Below the pieces are notes generated by a model that did not search any database, was not told where the DNA came from, and saw nothing but the letters and a program-made list of their open reading frames with translations. From contig JADLGB010000222.1 in NCBI GenBank assembly GCA_020849535.1, positions 1-55,608 on the forward strand: DNA of 55,608 nucleotides, written 5' to 3'. Every line of letters begins with the position of its first letter. Within the stretch, counting starts at the first letter, position 1. Made by a program: the position numbers and the translations under genes. The DNA is from Candidatus Hydrogenedentota bacterium (GTDB lineage Bacteria; Hydrogenedentota; Hydrogenedentia; Hydrogenedentales; SLHB01). Positions 50,001 to 55,608 of this stretch are shown here, piece by piece.

Positions 50001-53000
50001 GACACGGAGAATCCCTGCGCGGTTTCGGAAACCGTCACGGTAAGCTCAAACCGCGAACGCTGCGCGGGAATGTCGAAGCGGCTGACATCGAGACCGGGCA
50101 GGTGGGGCAGTGCGGCGTTGACATTTTGTACCGCAAACATCACCTGGAACAGAGGCGTGCGGGCAAGACTGCGTTCGTGGACGAGTTCTTCCACCAGTTT
50201 CTCGAAGGGCACGTCCTGATGCGCTTGTGCCGCGAGCGCGGTTTCCCGCACTTGCAGGAGCAAATCAAGAAACGGCATCTGCGCGTGGACGCGAAAACGG
50301 AGCGGCAGCGTGTTGGCGAAGAAGCCGATGAGGCCTTCGAGTTCGGCGCGATTCCGGTTGGCGATGGGCGTGCCGATAACGAGGTCTTCCTGTCCTGTGT
50401 AGCGATGGAGGAGCACCGCGAAGGCCGAGGACAGCGCCATGAACGGAGTGACCTCGTGACGGCGGCAAAGCTCCGCCATACCATCACGAAGAGCGGCAGG
50501 CAGCGCAATACTCGCCCTGCCTCCACGGAAGGTCTGAACGGCAGGCCGCGGACGGTCCGTGGGAAGGTCGAGCGCGGGCGGGGCGCCTTTCAGGTGTTGC
50601 TTCCAAAAACACACTTGCTGGTCGAGGACTTCGCCCCGAAGATAATCGCGCTGCCATTCCGCGAAATCGGCATACTGAATAGGCAGAGTGGGCATATCGG
50701 GTTGCTCGCCGGCGGCGAAGGCGCTGTAAGACAACTCCAGCTCACGCGCAAATACACCCATCGACCATCCGTCGGATACGGTATGGTGCATGGACACTCC
50801 CAGGACATGCTCCGCCGCATCGAGGCGAACGAGCAAAGCCCGGAACAACGGCCCTTCCGTGAGGTCGAACGGCTTACGCAACGCTTCTCGCACGAGGCGT
50901 CGCACGGCCCCATCCCGCTCTCCATCAGGAAGTGCGGACAAATCGACCGGATCGAGATGCGGGGCGATATCCGCGTGCACGAACTGGCGCGGCTCTTCGT
51001 CGCTGCCAGCAAACACGGTGCGCAGCACTTCGTGACGTTCCAGGATTCTGCCGATGGCATTCTGCAGCGCACCGGGGTCCAGCGTTCCGCGCAGACGCAA
51101 CGCGACCGAAATCGTATACACGCCGTCGTCGGATCCCAAGCGATCGAGAAACCAGAGACGCTGCTGCGCGAACGACAATCGCGCTGGCCTGCCGTCCCGC
51201 CTCGGGACAATCGAAGTGGGCGTCTGTTGGGCCGCGCCCGATTGCAGGGACTCGACGCGCGCGGCAAGGCCCGCGAGACTCGGCTCTTCAAAGATCGCGC
51301 GCAGAGGCAGTTCCACGCCCAATGACGATCGAATCCGGGATACGACCTGCGCCGCCTTGAGAGAGTGGCCGCCCAAGTCGAAGAAGCGATCGTGACGTCC
51401 GAAACGTTCAATGGACAACACCTCGCGCCAGATCGCCGCAAGCGTCTGCTCCATGGCGGTCGCGGGAGGCTCCGCGCCGCGGAGTTCCACCGCCACCCGT
51501 TCCGGAGCGGGCAACGCGCGCACATCGACCTTGCCGTTTGGAGAGAGCGGCAGAGCGTCGAGCGTAACAAACGCGGAGGGAATCATGTGCGCAGGCAATT
51601 GCGCCGTAAGCGAGCTGCGGCACGCTGCAGCATCAAAAGAACGCGTATTCCTCGGGACGAGATATGCCACAAGACGCGGATCGCCGGGAGTATCTTCGCG
51701 CAAGATGACCGCCGCGTTCGCGATCGCGGACAGGGCGCGCAGGCAATTCTCAATCTCACCCAGTTCAATCCGGAACCCACGCAGCTTGACCTGATCATCG
51801 CTGCGGCCAAGATACTCGATGTGACCGTCCGCGCGAAGACGGCCGCGGTCACCCGTCTTGTATAGCTGGTTGGTCCAGGTATCCCCGAACGGATTGGGTA
51901 TGAAACGTTCTTGTGTCAACTCGGGACGATTCAGATAGCCGCGCGCCAGACCTACACCGGCAACACAAATGTCGCCGGGAATCCCGGCCGGCACGGGCTT
52001 GCACTGTGAATCGAGGACGTAAACATGCGCGTTCGTGACCGGACGCCCTATTGGCACCGTATGCGTTTCGGAGCCGTCGCACTCGTAGAGCGTCGCACAG
52101 ACCGTCGTTTCGGTGGGGCCATATCCGTTTACGAAGCGGCGGCCGGGGGTCCAACGCGCGGCCAGTTCCGCAGGACACCGTTCGCCCGCGCTGATCACGG
52201 TTCGCAACGACGGCAGGGCATCCGGATCCAGCAGGGACAATACCGTCGGTGGGAGTGTGGCCATGGTCACGCCTTCCCACTGAACGAGACGTGTGAGCCG
52301 CTCCGGATCGCTCACGATTTCGCGCGAGGCGAGAATCAGCGAACATCCCGCACCCAACGCCGGAAAGATCTCCCAAACGGATGCGTCGAAACTGAGCGAG
52401 GCAAACTGCAGCACACGGGTATCGTGGTCCTTGTCGAACTGCTCCCGCAGGTACATGATGAGGTTCGGGAGACCGCGATGCTCGATGAGTGTCCCCTTCG
52501 GCTTGCCGGTGGAACCGGACGTGTAGATCACGTAAGCAAGGTCACAGGGCTCGGGAGCCACGCCAAGATTGCTTGTCGGGAATTGCGAAAGTACTTCCGC
52601 AATGGCATCCAGGCAGATAGCGTTCTCATGCACCGCCAGACGCGGGCAGTCCGCACGGCGCGTCAAGATCGCCTGAGGGCGCGCGTCATCGATCATGAAG
52701 TGCAGCCGCTCATCTGGATAGCCGGGATCCAGGGGCAGATAGGCCGCGCACGCCTTCATCGTGGCAAGGACCGCAACGATCATCTCGGGCGATCGGTCGA
52801 TGGCGACTCCCACGAGACTTTCACGGGCAATGCCACGATCGCGCAGGTATCGCGCGAGTTGGTTTGCGCGTGCGTTCAAGGCTTCGTAGGTTATGGACGA
52901 TCCTTCAAAGCGCAGCGCCACGGCGTGAGGAGCGCGTCGTGCCTGAGCCTCGATCATGCGTGTGGCGACAACATCGCTGGACTGATGCACGTGCGGAGGC

Positions 53001-55608
53001 TGCGCAAAGTACAACACACGGGCACGCTCCGCATCATCCATGAGGTCCGGTTCATCGATCGCCGCGTCCGGAGTGCGCACAAACGCGGCGAGGAGATTGC
53101 GGAAGTGCTCGAGGAAACGCCGCATGGTGTCCGGCTCGAACAGATCCGTGTTGTACTCGACCCCGAGCATCAAGCCGCCGCCGTGCTCGCTGGCCGTCAT
53201 GGTGACGTCAAAGCGAGCGCGCCGTGCCTCGTATGCCATACGGGTCACCGACAGCCCCGGCAGACGCTCCTCGGCGCGCGGCACGTTCTGGAGCACAAAC
53301 ATCACCTGGAACAGTGGCGAACGGCTCAAGTCGCGCTCGGGCTGCAATTCCGCCACAAGACGATCGAAAGGAAGATCCTGGTGTGCATACGCGGCCAGCG
53401 CGCTTTCGCGCACTGCGGCAAGCACGTCGCGATAGGTGCTGTTCTGCTTGAAACGCGTGCGCATAGCGAGCGTATTCACAAAGAACCCAATGAGGCCTTC
53501 CACCTCGCGGCGGTTCCGGTTGGCAATGGGCGTGCCCACGACCACATCGGTCTGCCCCGTGTAGCGGTAGAGCAAAACCTTGTACAGCGCCATGAGAACC
53601 ATGAACAGGGTCGTGTTCGTGGCACGCGCGAGGTCTTTCGCCGCGTCCAGCAGCTCTTGGGGCAACGCCAATGAGGCTCGCGCGCCTTGGAAACTGCGAA
53701 TGGCCGGACGCGGACGATCCGCGGGCAGGTCCAATGCCGCTGGTGCGCCGCTCAGATGCTGACGCCAGTAGTCGAGTTGTTGCTCAAGCGCTTCACCTTG
53801 CAGCCAATCGCGTTGCCACACCGCGAAATCGGCGTATTGAATGGGAAGGACCGGGAGCTGTGCGGACGCGCCGGAGGCATTTGCCTCGTACAGCCTGCAC
53901 ACTTCCCGCACGAGCACGCCCATGGACCACGCGTCTGACGCGATATGATGGATCATCACGGCCAGCACGTGGTCGTCGGATGAAAGCCGATACAGGCGCG
54001 CCCGTAGGATGGGACCCTTCTCCAAATCGAAGGGCACCGTGGAGTCTTCCGATACGCTTCGTAGTGCCGCAACTTCCCGCATCTCTTGCGGCAGGTTTTC
54101 GATTGAAGTTGCGGTCAGCGTGAAGGGATAGGGATCCAGAATCCGCTGATACAGTTCGCCCGAATCGGAGACGAACACGGTGCGCAGGCTCTCGTGCCGC
54201 GCGATGAGCTGCGTGAAGGCGGACTCGAGCGCTTCCCTATGCAGTGTGCCGCGTAGACGCAGCACGGAGGTCATCGTGTACGCGCCGTCGCGCACGCCCA
54301 ACTGGTCCAGGATCCACAGCCGTTGCTGGGAGAAGGACAAAGGCAAGAGCCCGTCCCGTTTCACCGGCGCCAGCGGAGGCGCCATGTGTCCACTGCGCTC
54401 CCGCCGCAACGACTCGATGCGTTCCGCCAAGCCCGCGACGGTCGGCGCTTCAAACAACGCCCGCAAGGGCAGGTCCACGTTGAACGCGTCCCGCACGCGG
54501 GACACCACCTGCGTCGCCAAGAGGGAGTGTCCGCCCAGATCGAAGAAGCGGTCGTGGACGCCGATCTTCTCCACCCGCAGCACGGAGCACCAGATGCCCG
54601 CAAGCACTTCCTCGTCCACGGTCCGGGGACGTTCGTCTCCGCCGTCGCCGACCCCTCCCCACTCCGCTTCGGGCAAGCGCCGCCGGTCCACTTTCCCGTT
54701 CGGGGACAGTGGCATCGCCTCCAGCATCGTGAACGCGGAGGGAATCATGTATTCCGGCAACGCGCCTTCGAGGTGCGCGCGCAGGTCTTTGGCGGTCACC
54801 GCTTCGCGTGATACTACGTAAGCGGCGAGCGCCTTGTCTCCAGCACCGCGCTCGAGCAGCACCACCACGCAATCCGCGACGGACGCGTGGTTCTTCAGTG
54901 CCGCCTCGATCTCCGCCGGCTCGATCCGGTAGCCCCGCAGCTTGACCTGGAAGTCTTTCCGGCCCCGGCACTCGATGCTCCCATCCGGAAGCCTTCTGCC
55001 CAGGTCTCCCGTGCGGTACACGCGCAGGCCGTCGCTTTCCGGAATGTCCTGGAACACCGCCTGGGTCTGCGCGTCCTTGTTCCAATAGCCCAACGCCACA
55101 TGGCGGCTCCGGATCGCGATCTCCCCGAAGACCCCGCTCTCTTCGCCATACTCATTCAGGAGCAGGACATCCGTGCGGTCCACGCTGCGGCCCACCGGCA
55201 CCGACGCCCGCCGCAGTTCTTCTCCCTCCCACACGTACACGCTGCTGAACGACGCCTCCGCGCTCCCGTACAGGTTCACGAAGGATGCTTCGTTATTGAA
55301 GTGTGCGCGGAACCGCTCCACATCGTCGCGCCGCGTCTCCTCGCCGCCCAGCACCACCGCACGAACCGTGGTGAACGTCCTTCTACCCAATGCGGCCGTC
55401 AGCGCCCTGAACACCGACGGCGTGCTGTGGTAGAGCGTCGCACCTTGCGCTTCCAGCCAGGCGTGCACTTCCTCAAGAACGACGTCCTTGAGGTCCACCG
55501 GCAGCAGCGTGGCCCCGTTCAGGAGCGCCCCGTAGATGTCCATCACCGCCGCGTCGAACCCGAACGACGACAACTGCGTCATCCGGTCCCCGGGACCGAT
55601 TCCCAGCG
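47042..55608 (-). CDS. Non-ribosomal peptide synthetase, C-terminal part (5' end outside the window)
   Basis: The frame is open to the right edge. From the first visible Met (55582) there are 2846 residues. Domains, numbered from that Met: A1 to about 310 (partial; A10 Lys297), T1 320-395 (S353), C1 410-850 (HHIASDA, H546), A2 875-1360 (VIYTSGSTGKPKG, K1351), T2 1370-1445 (S1407), C2 1465-1900 (HHTVSDG, H1600), A3 1925-2415 (K2408), T3 2430-2505 (S2466), TE 2535-2830 (GWSLGG with S2612; GDHF with H2800). By hand alignment to GrsA, the pocket residues are DAWFLGNVVK in A3 (a known Leu code), DAWTIAGVCK in A2 (close to Phe, DAWTIAAICK) and about DAMHVGLFSK in A1 (unassigned; its GPTE motif reads GSAE). 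No epimerase or methyltransferase domain is seen. The product therefore probably ends X-Phe-Leu, released by the TE. Confidence 0.97.
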   Translation of the reverse strand, partial: LGIGPGDRMTQLSSFGFDAAVMDIYGALLNGATLLPVDLKDVVLEEVHAWLEAQGATLYHSTPSVFRALTAALGRRTFTTVRAVVLGGEETRRDDVERFRAHFNNEASFVNLYGSAEASFSSVYVWEGEELRRASVPVGRSVDRTDVLLLNEYGEESGVFGEIAIRSRHVALGYWNKDAQTQAVFQDIPESDGLRVYRTGDLGRRLPDGSIECRGRKDFQVKLRGYRIEPAEIEAALKNHASVADCVVVLLERGAGDKALAAYVVSREAVTAKDLRAHLEGALPEYMIPSAFTMLEAMPLSPNGKVDRRRLPEAEWGGVGDGGDERPRTVDEEVLAGIWCSVLRVEKIGVHDRFFDLGGHSLLATQVVSRVRDAFNVDLPLRALFEAPTVAGLAERIESLRRERSGHMAPPLAPVKRDGLLPLSFSQQRLWILDQLGVRDGAYTMTSVLRLRGTLHREALESAFTQLIARHESLRTVFVSDSGELYQRILDPYPFTLTATSIENLPQEMREVAALRSVSEDSTVPFDLEKGPILRARLYRLSSDDHVLAVMIHHIASDAWSMGVLVREVCRLYEANASGASAQLPVLPIQYADFAVWQRDWLQGEALEQQLDYWRQHLSGAPAALDLPADRPRPAIRSFQGARASLALPQELLDAAKDLARATNTTLFMVLMALYKVLLYRYTGQTDVVVGTPIANRNRREVEGLIGFFVNTLAMRTRFKQNSTYRDVLAAVRESALAAYAHQDLPFDRLVAELQPERDLSRSPLFQVMFVLQNVPRAEERLPGLSVTRMAYEARRARFDVTMTASEHGGGLMLGVEYNTDLFEPDTMRRFLEHFRNLLAAFVRTPDAAIDEPDLMDDAERARVLYFAQPPHVHQSSDVVATRMIEAQARRAPHAVALRFEGSSITYEALNARANQLARYLRDRGIARESLVGVAIDRSPEMIVAVLATMKACAAYLPLDPGYPDERLHFMIDDARPQAILTRRADCPRLAVHENAICLDAIAEVLSQFPTSNLGVAPEPCDLAYVIYTSGSTGKPKGTLIEHRGLPNLIMYLREQFDKDHDTRVLQFASLSFDASVWEIFPALGAGCSLILASREIVSDPERLTRLVQWEGVTMATLPPTVLSLLDPDALPSLRTVISAGERCPAELAARWTPGRRFVNGYGPTETTVCATLYECDGSETHTVPIGRPVTNAHVYVLDSQCKPVPAGIPGDICVAGVGLARGYLNRPELTQERFIPNPFGDTWTNQLYKTGDRGRLRADGHIEYLGRSDDQVKLRGFRIELGEIENCLRALSAIANAAVILREDTPGDPRLVAYLVPRNTRSFDAAACRSSLTAQLPAHMIPSAFVTLDALPLSPNGKVDVRALPAPERVAVELRGAEPPATAMEQTLAAIWREVLSIERFGRHDRFFDLGGHSLKAAQVVSRIRSSLGVELPLRAIFEEPSLAGLAARVESLQSGAAQQTPTSIVPRRDGRPARLSFAQQRLWFLDRLGSDDGVYTISVALRLRGTLDPGALQNAIGRILERHEVLRTVFAGSDEEPRQFVHADIAPHLDPVDLSALPDGERDGAVRRLVREALRKPFDLTEGPLFRALLVRLDAAEHVLGVSMHHTVSDGWSMGVFARELELSYSAFAAGEQPDMPTLPIQYADFAEWQRDYLRGEVLDQQVCFWKQHLKGAPPALDLPTDRPRPAVQTFRGGRASIALPAALRDGMAELCRRHEVTPFMALSSAFAVLLHRYTGQEDLVIGTPIANRNRAELEGLIGFFANTLPLRFRVHAQMPFLDLLLQVRETALAAQAHQDVPFEKLVEELVHERSLARTPLFQVMFAVQNVNAALPHLPGLDVSRFDIPAQRSRFELTVTVSETAQGFSVSAEYNTDLFDAATVERMLEHFGKLVHEIVRHDKRAVSEIPLILDKECAKLLELGEGPQVSFDTAKLVHHLVEEQAARRPGALALEDGEAALTYDALNRRANRMAHRLASLGVAPESRVAVCVSRRLDMAVALLAVLKAGGAYVPLDPNYPDERLRHMAIDCDATALITCASEVGRFSACEIPTMLVEDAGALSAVPDSNPYVPIGASNLAYVIYTSGSTGRPKGVLIEHHSLLNLVHWHRRAFGVCEDDRATQLAGVAFDASVWELWPYLTCGASISIPTESTRLSASALHQWLIEKRISITFMPTPLAEQALDCDWPSDGPLRYLLTGGDTLHRYPERSLPFTLVNNYGPTENTVVTTSGHVPVCAQPVNLPSLGRPIDNTRVCILDAHLRPVPRGVAGELHIGGPGLARGYLNQPELTQEKFIPDPFSTDPAARLYKTGDLARFRPDGTLEFLGRTDHQVKIRGFRIELGEIESVLRLQNGVGEAIVLPRPNGPSGPSLAAFVVPSNGARVEPSVLRESLKAQLPAYMVPSTFTLADFIPVSAHGKVDREALLSQVAESASESNTPHVEPSTESEIQIAAIWKALLGRDRISAHDNFLDIGGHSMLAVAMVSRVSDAFGMEIPLRWVFEAPTVAGLGRKIDELRAPHGDAASAVHPAGGRSESWPDVVVPIRTAGNRAPIFLIAPAGGTIFAYYALAHHLGHDQPVFALQDPAYEGRRAPCESLEEMASCYIEAIRAVQPHGPYHIGGWSLGGTVAFEMAQQLRGEVGLLFLIETITGLRAPSKGHKPLSQRLRHVWENMGHRMSFALSGLVTTVEGARHSIAASPVGRTLLRLLRLANGRGERAFRSQYERAMNRSAGDVRGGGTMLMNQAAARHWVSIALANMRAFKRYTPKPYNGRITLFLAERRANARPAVDPSRGWSKLTTAEVDVHTLPGDHFSILRNTNAARFAGVLRGCIDALGSTRRAQSENEQSEHAYTGSLHE

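Noticed and set aside
49244..51325. A 693-codon open frame on the plus strand inside the peptide synthetase
   Set aside because: It is antisense to A3, C2 and T2 whose motifs are unmistakable. Its translation has no domain and shows the composition of a GC-rich shadow frame. The same holds for the 549-codon frame at 52025-53674.

Overview
The window is about 55.6 kb of GC-rich DNA packed with bacterial genes. No rRNA, tRNA, CRISPR array, integrase or transposase was recognised. The gene mix (a yacL-like/ispD/ispF block, secreted SUMF1, GH106 and DUF4838 proteins, a corrinoid/UroD methyltransfer pair, a very large PAS/GAF kinase, intergenic palindromes and 9-bp repeats) suggests an uncultured environmental heterotroph. 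Candidatus Hydrogenedentota or a planctomycete-like lineage is my guess, with low confidence, because no marker gene fixes the taxonomy.

Layout. 1-6.8 kb (+): the tail of an unknown gene, then a four-gene run of exported proteins: a TolB-like propeller, two paralogous secreted proteins of an unrecognised family, and a SUMF1-type lipoprotein. 7.1-9.7 kb (+): an MBOAT O-acyltransferase and an SGNH-like partner, probably for acylating a cell-surface polymer. 9.8-15.4 kb: a receiver-GGDEF protein with a degenerate active site, a possibly leaderless small gene, an exported GH106-type glycosidase, and two hypothetical genes.

15.7-29.3 kb (-): a seven-gene signalling cluster. An 1811-residue multisensor kinase, a stand-alone receiver, a hybrid kinase and an NtrC-type sigma54 activator are followed by a sigma54-type promoter with an upstream dyad. 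That promoter faces a pseudo-receiver, cheW and a chemoreceptor with an extracytoplasmic CZB-type zinc site. No cheA is present. This is my best candidate for an unusual system: two-component input setting the expression of a chemoreceptor module through sigma54.

29.5-36.7 kb: a translationally coupled corrinoid protein and UroD-family methyltransferase (-), then a secreted DUF4838 protein, a chorismate-lyase-like protein and a GT-C-like membrane protein (+). 36.7-45.8 kb (-): housekeeping genes: an MBL-fold RNase, recN, tlyA, ispF, ispD, a PIN/TRAM membrane protein, a degenerate nucleoside-phosphorylase-like protein, DUF167 and accA. Upstream of them is a 45-residue zinc-knuckle gene with its own near-consensus promoter, strong ribosome binding site and intrinsic terminator. 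46.1-47.0 kb (+): an exported alpha/beta hydrolase. 47.0 kb to the right edge (-): the C-terminal 2.85 kilo-residues of a non-ribosomal peptide synthetase, (A)-T-C-A-T-C-A-T-TE, whose last adenylation domain carries a leucine-type pocket and the one before it a phenylalanine-like pocket.
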